60,410 bases of DNA, from positions 1-60,410 of the forward strand of contig CAJTZC010000009.1 in NCBI GenBank assembly GCA_910583745.1, read 5' to 3'. Position numbers and translations under genes: made by a program. The notes under the pieces are model-generated. The model made no database searches, had not been told where the DNA came from, and saw nothing but the letters and a program-made list of their open reading frames with translations. Source of the stretch: an uncultured Bacilli bacterium. GTDB taxonomy: Bacteria; Bacillota_I; Bacilli_A; RF39; UBA660. Positions within the stretch are counted from its first letter, which is position 1. Each line of letters opens with the position of its first letter. This document shows positions 42,665-51,313 of this stretch, one piece after another.

Positions 42665-43727
42665 AGAAAAAATCATAAGCTTCCCCCATCTCGGAGATTA
42701 CTATATACCAATAAAGTTTTTGCTGACACATTTAACAGACCACAAAGTCGTCGAATCCCCACCTATTACAAAACGGACGATAGAATTGGGAACGAAACAT
42801 TCGCCCGACTTCGTCTGTGTGCCGTTCAAATACAACCTAGGTAATTTTATCGAAACCTTAGAAAATGGTGCTAACGTACTGATTCAAGCTGGAGGCGGAT
42901 GCCGATACGGCTATTATCCCGAAGTACAAGAAAAAATACTAAAAGACCTCGGTTACGATTTTGAACTTTTGACACTCGGAGAAAATGGAAAGATATCGTT
43001 AAAACATATTTACAAAACTTTTAAAAAACTAAATCCTCAAATCGGCATTTTTAAACCTTGTTATTTTGGAATTCTGACGATATTGATGATACGCTTCATG
43101 GACAATATAGACCAGATTATTAGAAAAAACATCGGGTTTGAAACGGAAAAAGGGAGTTTTGTAAAACTGAAAAAAGAGATGCTGGAAAAATTTGCAAACT
43201 GCAAAGGCTTTATCTCTCTAACCAAACTCTACCATAAGTATAAAAAAGAATTCATGACTTTACCGATAAATAAGCCGAAAAACTGTTTGAAAGTCGGCAT
43301 CATCGGTGAACTCTATACTTCTATGGAACCGTTCTCGAGTTATTTTTTAGAAAGTGAACTCGCAAGCATGAACATCGAAATCAAACGGTTCACAAATGTC
43401 AGTTATTTACTTTATGAAAAACGACTCAAAGAGAAAAAATTACTAAAATACATCAAAAAATATTGCAAGTATACCCTCGGTGCAGATGGCATGGACAATG
43501 TCTACCGGGCTAAGTATTTGATAGATTCCGGTTTTGATGGACTCATCCACATAAAACCTTTCGGATGTACTCCTGAAATAGGTGCTATTCCGATTATCAG
43601 AAAAGTGTGTGAGGAAGGCAAGATGCCTATCATCTATTTCTCTTTTGACTCGCAGACGAGCGAAGTCGGTATAAAGACGAGACTAGAAGCTTTCTATGAC
43701 ATGCTAAAAATAAAGAAAGGACGATAA
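42657..43727 (+). CDS. 2-Hydroxyacyl-CoA dehydratase-like subunit, second
   Basis: 356 aa, same broad family as the first. It shows SFPHLGDYYIPIKFLLTHL, SPDFVCVPFKYNLGNFIE with a conserved Cys, QAGGGCRYGYYPEVQ, KVGIIGELYTSMEPFSSYF, and HIKPFGCTPEIGAIPI, each a feature of the HgdA/DUF2229 proteins. Three Cys lie in positions fit for a cluster. Translation is coupled to the first subunit (start inside its end) and the activase follows after one base, so the three proteins likely form one complex. Confidence 0.82.
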   Translation: MDKEKIISFPHLGDYYIPIKFLLTHLTDHKVVESPPITKRTIELGTKHSPDFVCVPFKYNLGNFIETLENGANVLIQAGGGCRYGYYPEVQEKILKDLGYDFELLTLGENGKISLKHIYKTFKKLNPQIGIFKPCYFGILTILMIRFMDNIDQIIRKNIGFETEKGSFVKLKKEMLEKFANCKGFISLTKLYHKYKKEFMTLPINKPKNCLKVGIIGELYTSMEPFSSYFLESELASMNIEIKRFTNVSYLLYEKRLKEKKLLKYIKKYCKYTLGADGMDNVYRAKYLIDSGFDGLIHIKPFGCTPEIGAIPIIRKVCEEGKMPIIYFSFDSQTSEVGIKTRLEAFYDMLKIKKGR

Positions 43728-43728
43728 C

Positions 43729-44697
43729 ATGAATGCATATTTAGGAGTAGACATCGGTTCTATCTCTACAAAAGGAGTGGTGATCGACGAGGACAACAAT
43801 ATCTTAGCAAGCGATTACATTTGGACAAAAGGAAACCCTATCGATGCCGTGAAGAGATTGATAGACAATTTAAAAGTACAAGTCGACAAAGATAGAGTAA
43901 AAATCGTCGGCATAGGAACGACAGGTTCTGCCCGTAAATTGATAGGAACGATGCTCGATGCGACAGTGATTAAAAACGAGATTACTGCCCATGCGATAGG
44001 CACGTTATCCCTCTATCCCGATGTACGCACAATCTTTGAGATAGGTGGTCAGGACTCAAAAATAATTTTAATCGAAGATGGTATAGTGACGGACTACGCG
44101 ATGAACACGTTATGCGCAGCGGGAACGGGTGCCTTCCTCTCGAGCCAAGCCGAACGTCTCGGCGTCGCCGTCGAAGATTTTGGCAAGATTGCTCTTTCGA
44201 GTAAAAAGCCGACGAAAATTGCCGCACGGTGCACAGTTTTTGCCGAAAGTGACCTCGTTCATAAAGCCCAAATGGGATACAAAAAAGAAGACATCATCGC
44301 TGGACTTTGCAACAGTGTCGTCTCAAATTACTTGAATAATGTCGGAAAAGGAAAGAAAATCCACACACCGATTATATTCCAAGGTGGAGTCAGCAAAAAC
44401 GTAGGAGTTAAAAAAGCGTTTGAAGATGAAGTTAAAAGCGAAGTCATCGTCGACGAAAATGGACACCTAATGGGCGCGTTAGGAGTAGCGATACTTTCAA
44501 AAAATGCCACACGCCGTACCAATTTCGATTTCTCTATCACAGACGACAATTTTGAAACCAAAGGTGTCGAATGCAATGGCTGTTCCAACCACTGTGAAAT
44601 CATCTGTGTAAGCAAAAATCACCAAATGATAGATTCTTGGGGTAACCGTTGTAGCAAAGGGGACCTTATCGACAAGCAAAACAAAAGTCACTTATAA
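43729..44697 (+). CDS. Acyl-CoA dehydratase activase-related ATPase (HgdC type)
   Basis: 322 aa. ASKHA-fold ATPase that injects a high-energy electron into its dehydratase. It has the phosphate-1 loop VDIGSISTKGVVID, GGQDSKIILIEDG, the two cluster cysteines (TLCAAGTGAFL and ARCTVFAESDL) of the dimer-bridging [4Fe-4S], and the adenosine motif IIFQGGVSKNVGV. The C-terminal tail ECNGCSNHCEIICV...NRCSKGD adds four Cys found only in the long fused relatives, not in classical HgdC (~260 aa). It ends the three-gene operon. Confidence 0.88.
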   Translation: MNAYLGVDIGSISTKGVVIDEDNNILASDYIWTKGNPIDAVKRLIDNLKVQVDKDRVKIVGIGTTGSARKLIGTMLDATVIKNEITAHAIGTLSLYPDVRTIFEIGGQDSKIILIEDGIVTDYAMNTLCAAGTGAFLSSQAERLGVAVEDFGKIALSSKKPTKIAARCTVFAESDLVHKAQMGYKKEDIIAGLCNSVVSNYLNNVGKGKKIHTPIIFQGGVSKNVGVKKAFEDEVKSEVIVDENGHLMGALGVAILSKNATRRTNFDFSITDDNFETKGVECNGCSNHCEIICVSKNHQMIDSWGNRCSKGDLIDKQNKSHL

Positions 44698-44708
44698 AAG
44701 TGGCTTTT
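44683..44708. terminator. Bidirectional terminator between activase and XRE genes
   Basis: AAAAGTCACTT and AAGTGGCTTTT form the stem; both strands end in T runs. Confidence 0.85.
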
Positions 44709-46284
44709 ATTCTCCCAAAATATCTTGAATGCGGTTTTTATAGTCCTCGAGTTCTCTAATTTGGTCTTTCAATTCGTTATTTTCCATTCTTAAATCGTCG
44801 AGTTTCTCTTCGTAGATATTTAACTGATTTTCGTACGTCTCATAATCACAAACGTCACTATAATTTACTTGCTCTTCGAAGTATTTGTTCGTATTGGATT
44901 TGATAGCCTCGATATTCTTTTTGCTGGCAATGACTTTAATTTCGACGCGATGTAAATCGCCGTAATTGTAAATCACACCCTCTTTCAAATTATCTTTGAC
45001 CATATCGAGCATCTTTTTAACCGACGGAGCATTGCTTTCATAATAATTCAAATACACGACATCATACGTATTTAATGACTCATTCATGCCGAGCTTAACA
45101 AAATCTTCGTAAGAACTGATTTGAATTTTAACTTTTTCACCCATAGAATCGTCGACGACGTATTCGCTGCCTTGCCAATAATTAGGACGATATCCGATGA
45201 TAAAGTCTGATTTCATTTGGTATTCGTATTCTTTGGTCACGAGTTCCATTCCGGAAGGTACGCTGTCGATAAAATCGATTTTGGAAAGTTCCAATACGAA
45301 CAAACCACCCGACATACTGACTCCGATAATAGATACTATAAATGTCCAAAGTAATCGTTTAAACGAAGCCTTTCTGTTGAAGATAAAGATACTCAACAAT
45401 TCCAAGAACCATATCGCCAAAACGATAGAGAACAGCAATGCACAGAAAGTTCCGATGAATACAATCCCTTCGAAAAAGAGATAGATGTCGATAACCAAAA
45501 GGAAACAGAACACCATAAGTATCATGACAGCTGGTATGGCTGCAAAGGCTACCAAAAATTTAACAAAACCGACGACCAATCCGCCGAGAATTTTAAACAG
45601 AGTATTTTCTCTATTTTCATGAACCCGTTCCTTGCGAACGATTTCTTCTTCCTTTATCTTTTCTTTCCCAATCTCTTCTTTGTCATCTGGAACTTGTGTT
45701 TTAAAAGATTTAGTAGAATCATCCAAAAATTCATACTTATCCAGATAAGCGGTTTTGTAAATATAGACGAACAATAAAATATAGAGAGCAAAATAAATGA
45801 TATCGATTATCAGATTGAACAAACCTGAAAGAAAACCAACAATCGCAGGGCGACCTATATTATTCAATATAGAATAGATACCGCTCTCTAGACCTTCAAA
45901 AGGAAGTCGCAACAGTGCTAGAAATAAACCGAGTATCAAAAGCGAAACGATGCACGCTACGATTTGTTTAAAAGACATGGTTTTAAACATCTGAATCGTC
46001 TTATTGATAATCTCTAGACAATTATCTAAAAGTCCCGCCATGATGTTGTTGCTCGTAGATTTCTTCCCTACATCTTTCATATCCGTCACTTCATCGTTTG
46101 TTAAATCGTCCAAACTGCATTTAAAGATTTTGCACAACATGATAAGTTTGTCCATTTCGGGATACGTGGTGCCAGATTCCCATTTTGATACAGACTGCCT
46201 CGTCACATCGAGCATATCTGCCAGTTGTTCTTGAGAAAGTTTATTTTCTTTTCTCAAATATTGGAGTTTTTCGTTAAAACTCAT
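44707..46284 (-). CDS. XRE-family regulator with membrane domain
   Basis: 525 aa from ATG 46284 (GAGGTG upstream). Residues 1-~65 are a classic XRE/Cro helix-turn-helix (LQYLRKENKLSQEQLADMLD, VTRQSVSKWESGTTYPEMDK). Then come several hydrophobic segments (about 110-130, 155-185, 240-270, 280-310, 315-340), an exterior domain, and at the C-terminus a coiled coil (EEKLDDLRMENNELKDQIRE). A DNA-binding domain fused to a membrane part suggests a regulator that senses the envelope. A 19-bp inverted repeat lies in its promoter, so it may repress itself. Confidence 0.8.
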   Translation of the reverse strand: MSFNEKLQYLRKENKLSQEQLADMLDVTRQSVSKWESGTTYPEMDKLIMLCKIFKCSLDDLTNDEVTDMKDVGKKSTSNNIMAGLLDNCLEIINKTIQMFKTMSFKQIVACIVSLLILGLFLALLRLPFEGLESGIYSILNNIGRPAIVGFLSGLFNLIIDIIYFALYILLFVYIYKTAYLDKYEFLDDSTKSFKTQVPDDKEEIGKEKIKEEEIVRKERVHENRENTLFKILGGLVVGFVKFLVAFAAIPAVMILMVFCFLLVIDIYLFFEGIVFIGTFCALLFSIVLAIWFLELLSIFIFNRKASFKRLLWTFIVSIIGVSMSGGLFVLELSKIDFIDSVPSGMELVTKEYEYQMKSDFIIGYRPNYWQGSEYVVDDSMGEKVKIQISSYEDFVKLGMNESLNTYDVVYLNYYESNAPSVKKMLDMVKDNLKEGVIYNYGDLHRVEIKVIASKKNIEAIKSNTNKYFEEQVNYSDVCDYETYENQLNIYEEKLDDLRMENNELKDQIRELEDYKNRIQDILGE

Positions 46285-46307
46285 AAAAATCACCTCTTCA
46301 TAACAAA

Positions 46308-46336
46308 AATATACCACAGAACGTCGGTTGCGTTCT
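46308..46336 (-). promoter_or_regulatory. Promoter with inverted repeat for the XRE gene
   Basis: Extended -10 TGGTATATT (hexamer at 46308-46313) is preceded by AGAACG-7-CGTTCT (46318-46336), a perfect 6-bp inverted repeat, likely operator. Confidence 0.6.
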
Positions 46337-46743
46337 ACCAAATTTAAGTTGTTTTTACGTATATTACTGGTTGCATTCCCTCATTTTATCTAAATATATC
46401 GTCTATTTTCGCAATACTCTTTTTTTCTTGAACCAACGCTTTTATTTTTCTTTCATCGATTTGTAATTTCTTCTAAACTTATTTTTCATGTCCATTATTC
46501 GTTTTTTAGTTCCATTTGTACTGGCACCATCCATCTTACCCTTAAACCTTTCTCTTAAAAATACAACAGTAAAACTATATTTTTCTATTCTAAATTCGAC
46601 ATATCAATTTCATTTAAAGCTTTTAATTTATCCAAAAAATAGACATATCTCTTAATTCTGTCTATTATCCTACACTTGCTCAATTTTTGTAAATGATTTT
46701 TCTTACTCACATGAATATAATATCGTATCGAAAGAGGTGAATT
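46337..46743. other. Intergenic region between divergent XRE and MMPL genes
   Basis: About 400 bp, very A/T-rich. On the minus strand a 41-codon frame (starts GTG near 46709, KKNHLQKLSKCRIIDRIKRY) is open but has no ribosome binding site; it may be a relic. A sigma-A -10 AATATAATATC near 46717 lies before the MMPL gene. Confidence 0.4.
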
Positions 46744-48810
46744 ATGAAAAAAATTTCAAAATGGATATCTGAACATAGTAATCACATCGTTATTATCTCG
46801 ATATTACTTCTCGTCCCTGCTGTTTTAGGATACATAAATACAAAGATAAACTACGATATTCTCATCTATCTTCCAGAGGACATCGAAACAGTAGAAGGTC
46901 AAAATATTTTAACCGAAAAATTTGGAATAGGAGCATTCTCCTTTGTCATAACCGACAAAAGCTCATCTTTGGATTTACTAGATTTGGAAGATAAAATAAA
47001 AGGAATAGCACACGTCAACAAAGTTTTAAGCGTAGCAGACTTGACGGACAAAACTATACCCTTAGATATGCTACCGAACGAAATTCTAGAAAAAGTATAT
47101 AGAGATGGTAAAACTGCAATAGTTGTAACATTCGACACTTCCACTTCTGAAAGTGAGACCATCGAAGCGATAGAAAATTTGAGAGAAACAGTAGAAGATG
47201 AATACAGTGTAAGCGGTATGACGACGATGGTTCTCGACACGATGAACTTATCGAACAAAGAAATGGCTGCTTATATTATATTTGCCATCGTCTTATGTGT
47301 CCTCGTATTAATCATCGCGACTGACTCCTACCTCATACCGATTTTCCTTCTTGGAAATATAGGAATCGCCATCATATACAACATGGGGTCTAACATCGTA
47401 ATGGGGGAAATATCGTATATAACCCAAGCGATTACAGCTGTACTTCAACTAGGAGTTACGATGGACTTCTCTATCTTTCTCTACCATAAATACGAAGAAT
47501 CGAAACGTCACTACGATAACTCGACAGAAGCCATGGCCCATGCCATAACAGAGACATTCAAATCCGTTTTAGGCTCTTCCTTAACGACCATTGCGGGTTT
47601 CTTAGCTCTATGCGGGATGAACCTCACTCTCGGAAAAGATATCGGTCTAGTCATGGCCAAAGGAGTACTATGCGGTTTACTGTGTGTACTCACACTATTC
47701 CCAGCGCTTCTCCTTGTATTCGAAAATCCGATTGAAAAGACAAAACATAAAACTCTATTGCCAAAGTTCCAAATCGTTCAAAAATTTGCAACAAGCCATA
47801 CCATTTTAATAATAGTAGCTTTTGGTGTATTGGCAATACCTGCAACCATAGGAAATAACAACGTAGAAGTCTATTACAAGCTCGACAACTCTCTTCCCGA
47901 GACTTTGCCCTGCCGAGTTGCAAATAAAGAACTTGCCGATCGTTTCAACATCGTCTCGCCAGGGGTTATATTGATAGACAGCGACTTACCTAACTCAAAA
48001 ATAAAAGAACTCACGGACGAACTAAAAAAATTAGAAGGAATAGATTTAGTGGTCGCGCCATCTTCTATCGAAACCTTAGGTATACCGACAGACATGATGC
48101 CAGAAGAAATCAAAAGTATGTTCTTGAACGACGACTATCAACTTATTTTGCTAAATTCTTCCTATGAAGTCGCAAGCGATGAATTGAACAATCAAATCGA
48201 AAAAGTCAATGAAATAACAAAAAACTTCGACACGGACGCAATCATTGCAGGGGAAGGAAGTTTAACAAAAGACTTGGTAGAAATCGCCGACCACGACTTC
48301 TTAGTGGTTAATTATATATCGATTATAGTCATCTTTGTACTGATGCTGATAGTTCTAAAATCTTTCAGCCTACCTATAATATTGGTTGTAGTCATCGAAT
48401 TTGCAATATTCGCAAACATGGCAATCGCCTACTTTACTGGCACCAAGCTTCCATTCATCGCTTCTATAGTGGTAGGAACGATTCAATTGGGAGCAACCAT
48501 AGACTATGCCATACTCATGTCTACTACTTACCTTGCCGAAAGAGAAAAATCAAAAGACAAATACAGAGCTGCCAAAGAGACGCTCGCTAAAACAGTTCCA
48601 TCTGTTGTTCTCTCCGCATTCTGCTTCTTTGCAGCTACATTCGGAGTAGCAGCTTATTCAAAGATAGACATGATTGGTTCGATATGCGACTTGCTGTCGA
48701 GAGGAGCAATCATAAGCATGATAACGGTGACGTTGCTACTACCTGCTCTCTTCATCGTATTTGATAAGCTTATTATGAAGACCACAAAAAATATGAAAGG
48801 ATGTATATAA
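46744..48810 (+). CDS. MMPL/RND-family transporter
   Basis: 688 aa with two halves, each one helix, a large exterior loop and five helices. Helices are near 13-30, 175-195, 200-220, 225-250, 280-305, 310-330, 355-372 and 525-670. The MMPL features GVTMDFSIFLYHKYEE and LGATIDYAILMSTTYLAERE (Asp in the proton path of helices 4 and 10) are plain. The family moves lipids, drugs or peptidolipids using proton flow. AGAGGTGAATT precedes ATG 46744. Its stop is two bases before the YhgE-like gene, with which it forms an operon. Confidence 0.92.
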   Translation: MKKISKWISEHSNHIVIISILLLVPAVLGYINTKINYDILIYLPEDIETVEGQNILTEKFGIGAFSFVITDKSSSLDLLDLEDKIKGIAHVNKVLSVADLTDKTIPLDMLPNEILEKVYRDGKTAIVVTFDTSTSESETIEAIENLRETVEDEYSVSGMTTMVLDTMNLSNKEMAAYIIFAIVLCVLVLIIATDSYLIPIFLLGNIGIAIIYNMGSNIVMGEISYITQAITAVLQLGVTMDFSIFLYHKYEESKRHYDNSTEAMAHAITETFKSVLGSSLTTIAGFLALCGMNLTLGKDIGLVMAKGVLCGLLCVLTLFPALLLVFENPIEKTKHKTLLPKFQIVQKFATSHTILIIVAFGVLAIPATIGNNNVEVYYKLDNSLPETLPCRVANKELADRFNIVSPGVILIDSDLPNSKIKELTDELKKLEGIDLVVAPSSIETLGIPTDMMPEEIKSMFLNDDYQLILLNSSYEVASDELNNQIEKVNEITKNFDTDAIIAGEGSLTKDLVEIADHDFLVVNYISIIVIFVLMLIVLKSFSLPIILVVVIEFAIFANMAIAYFTGTKLPFIASIVVGTIQLGATIDYAILMSTTYLAEREKSKDKYRAAKETLAKTVPSVVLSAFCFFAATFGVAAYSKIDMIGSICDLLSRGAIISMITVTLLLPALFIVFDKLIMKTTKNMKGCI

Positions 48811-48811
48811 A

Positions 48812-50386
48812 ATGAAAAAGAAAAAAATAAAAATCTGTTTCCTAACACTAGGATTACTGCTCACACCATTCGATACACTCGCTCTTAACAAAACGGAGAC
48901 AATCTACTCGAATCTCGAATACGATGGTTCGCTTAAAAACTCAGTCATCTCGAATCACCTATCTTTTATAGGTGACAAAGAAATTGAAGATGAAACTGAA
49001 CTTAAAGACATACTCAACATAAACGGAGAAGAAAAATACACACTGAAAGGAAATCGTCTTACTTGGGAAAACAGTGGTAATGACATTTTCTATAGAGGGT
49101 CACTCGAAAAGACTCAGCCTATAGAAGTAGAAATCGAATATTACATCGATGGAAAGAAAGAGAAAATAGAAAATGTAATTGGTAAAGAAGGCCACATAAG
49201 AATAATTTACAAGCTTAAAAACAATCAAAAAAATAAAATGAACATAAACGGCCAAACAGAGACAATCTATACTCCGTTTATGACGACTCTCGGTACAATC
49301 ATAAAAGGCAAGGATACTAAAAATATTGCTGTGGAAAACGGCAAAGTTATCGACACTGGTTCACGCACGATAGTCGTCGCATTCGCTTCTCCAGGTTTAT
49401 ACGAAAGTACTAAAATAGAGGAACTCAAAAATATGAACAAAATAGTCATAGAGTTCGACACCAAATCTTTCGAACTAGGCACTGCCTACATCGTTTCTAC
49501 TCCTAAACTTTTAGAGGAGAAAGACCTCTCTATATTTAAAAAAGTTGATGCATTAGAATCGAACGTAAATATACTAAAAACCAATATGGATTTACTAGAT
49601 AAGGGAGCCAAAGAATTGGAAAAAGGTGCTTTACAATTACAAACCGGGTCTGCCACTTTATCAGATAGTCTCCTACAAGCAGTCACGTCTATAGGAGAAC
49701 TAAAGATAGGCTCTATAAATTTGAACCAAGGTCTTGCCCAATTGAAAAAAACACTTGCAAACACTAAAGTTGAACTCGAAAAAAACTCGACGGAGGAATT
49801 GAAAGAATTAAAAAAAGCAAATAACTACACGATTAACTCGCTCATCGCCTCTACAGGAAAAACCTTTGAAGAATTGACAGCCATCTATACAGGAAACAAT
49901 CTAAATTCTTATACGGGCACGGATACAATGCTTTTAAACGTTAAAAATACTTATGAACTAGTTGGACTTTTAAATAAAAACAACCAGGCTATAGACACAT
50001 CTTTAAAGATGGCCGATGAGATGTCGACAAAAATCGACTCGATGTTAAACTCATTAACCGAAATACTGAATTCTCTAGAAACAGGTTCGAGTCAACTCGC
50101 AAATGGTTTAACACAACTCGAAGCTGGAATACAAAAAATCTACGCGGGTTCAAAAGATTTAAAGATAGGGTCACAAAAACTGAGCGAAGGTTCTATCACT
50201 TTAAGTAAAGGCACGACGACATTCAAAACTGAAGGAATAGACAAATTAGGAAGTTATACTCATACTTTTAAAACCTATAGTAGCAGAGCAGAAGCACTCG
50301 TAAACTTAAGTCGCAAATACGCAGGTTTTGCTTCAAATAATAGTGACGAAACATTGTTTGTATACCAAGTAAAATCATTAAAATAA
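48812..50386 (+). CDS. YhgE/Pip-like secreted protein
   Basis: 524 aa with a signal peptide (KKIKICFLTLGLLLTPFD, cleavage near residue 25). Residues ~30-240 are beta-rich. From ~245 on, heptad-spaced Leu/Gly repeats of the form LxxGAxxLxxG (GAKELEKGALQLQTGSATLS, LETGSSQLANGLTQLE) match the coiled-coil part of YhgE/Pip proteins, which join MMPL-type exporters. The last part has no C-terminal membrane domain, in contrast to full YhgE. It ends before a strong terminator. Likely a partner of the transporter just upstream. Confidence 0.75.
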   Translation: MKKKKIKICFLTLGLLLTPFDTLALNKTETIYSNLEYDGSLKNSVISNHLSFIGDKEIEDETELKDILNINGEEKYTLKGNRLTWENSGNDIFYRGSLEKTQPIEVEIEYYIDGKKEKIENVIGKEGHIRIIYKLKNNQKNKMNINGQTETIYTPFMTTLGTIIKGKDTKNIAVENGKVIDTGSRTIVVAFASPGLYESTKIEELKNMNKIVIEFDTKSFELGTAYIVSTPKLLEEKDLSIFKKVDALESNVNILKTNMDLLDKGAKELEKGALQLQTGSATLSDSLLQAVTSIGELKIGSINLNQGLAQLKKTLANTKVELEKNSTEELKELKKANNYTINSLIASTGKTFEELTAIYTGNNLNSYTGTDTMLLNVKNTYELVGLLNKNNQAIDTSLKMADEMSTKIDSMLNSLTEILNSLETGSSQLANGLTQLEAGIQKIYAGSKDLKIGSQKLSEGSITLSKGTTTFKTEGIDKLGSYTHTFKTYSSRAEALVNLSRKYAGFASNNSDETLFVYQVKSLK

Positions 50387-50405
50387 AAAAGACTAAAAAT
50401 AGCCG

Positions 50406-50426
50406 AGCTTTAACTTAGTTAAAGCT
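50406..50426 (+). terminator. Terminator of the MMPL/YhgE-like operon
   Basis: AGCTTTAAC-TTA-GTTAAAGCT followed by TATTT. Confidence 0.75.
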
Positions 50427-50461
50427 TATTTCAAATTCGTTTCATCAAGATTTGATAAAAA

Positions 50462-50490
50462 TTGTTTTTAAGAATAAAATTTAGTATAAT
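50462..50490 (+). promoter_or_regulatory. Promoter of the TetR-type gene
   Basis: TTGTTT (50462-50467), 17 bp, TATAAT (50485-50490). The ATG at 50501 is only about ten bases beyond the hexamer; an imperfect dyad TCAAAT-13-ATTTGA lies at 50431-50455 just upstream. Confidence 0.65.
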
Positions 50491-50500
50491 ACTTTTGGTG

Positions 50501-51064
50501 ATGGACATGCACGAAAAAACCGATTTAAGAATACTCAAAACTAAAAAGAGCCTGTATGCTTCACTTTTAGAACTTTTAGAGAACCATACCTTTGAAGAAA
50601 TTAAAGTTTCCGAAATATGCTCCAAAGCTTTAATAAACCGCTCGACATTCTACACACATTTCGAAGACAAATATTCTCTTTTAGATTCTCTTATAAAAGA
50701 CTTAAAAACGAACCTTGTAAGCGGTCTTCGAGAAAACAAAAATATTTCTAATTCGAAAGAATACTATCTTGAGGTAATAAACATACTGCTTACTCACGTC
50801 GAAAAAGAAAAGAATTTCTACATTCCCATTGTGACAAACAACAGAAACAGCATAGCGATGGATATGATATATGATGCATTGAAAGAGGACATAGAAAATC
50901 GCTTAAAGAAAGAGAATAAATCAGAGATACCGAACGACTTTGTTTCGAATTTTTATCTAGGTGCAATTTCATACGTAGGCATAGAGTGGCTACGAAACAA
51001 ATGTAACTATCCAAAAGAAAAAATAATAGAATATCTTGAAAGACTTATCCCAAAGGACATTTAA
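50501..51064 (+). CDS. TetR/AcrR-family transcriptional regulator
   Basis: 187 aa. The N-terminal helix-turn-helix is clear: ILKTKKSLYASLLELLENHT, FEEIKVSEICSKALINRSTF, YTHFEDKYSLLDSLIKDL. The C-terminal half is a helical ligand or dimer domain, ending with AISYVGIEWLRNKCNYPKE. TetR genes next to MMPL exporters usually repress them, so it likely controls the upstream MMPL/YhgE operon or itself. ATG 50501 or 50507 could be the start; both are almost at the predicted 5' end of the message. Confidence 0.88.
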   Translation: MDMHEKTDLRILKTKKSLYASLLELLENHTFEEIKVSEICSKALINRSTFYTHFEDKYSLLDSLIKDLKTNLVSGLRENKNISNSKEYYLEVINILLTHVEKEKNFYIPIVTNNRNSIAMDMIYDALKEDIENRLKKENKSEIPNDFVSNFYLGAISYVGIEWLRNKCNYPKEKIIEYLERLIPKDI

Positions 51065-51069
51065 AAAAG

Positions 51070-51089
51070 GACTAAAACTAGTCTTTTTT
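51070..51089 (+). terminator. Terminator of the TetR-type gene
   Basis: GACTA-AAAC-TAGTC followed by six T. Confidence 0.8.
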
Positions 51090-51270
51090 CATTTTTTACA
51101 GCTTTTTTATAGAAACTAAATTCCTCGCGGCTATTTTTTTGACAGTACCAACTTCGTTATTTAAATCATCTTGATAATGATAACATGCTTAGCTAATGCA
51201 AACCGGCAAATTTAACTATTCCAATCCGAGCAATTTAGGCTACAAAATCCAAGGAGCTTAAAAAAATAAA

Positions 51271-51296
51271 ACCACTATCTATTACGAGATAGTAGT
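51271..51296 (-). terminator. Terminator of pheST
   Basis: Minus strand ACTACTATCT pairs with AGATAGTGGT (one mismatch) and TTTTATTTTTT follows. Confidence 0.75.
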
Positions 51297-51313
51297 TCTT
51301 ATTTTATATGTAA

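Noticed and set aside
46590..46709. 41-codon frame on the minus strand between the XRE and MMPL genes
   Set aside because: It lacks a ribosome binding site and any recognisable motif, and the region is very A/T-rich, so a chance frame is likely.
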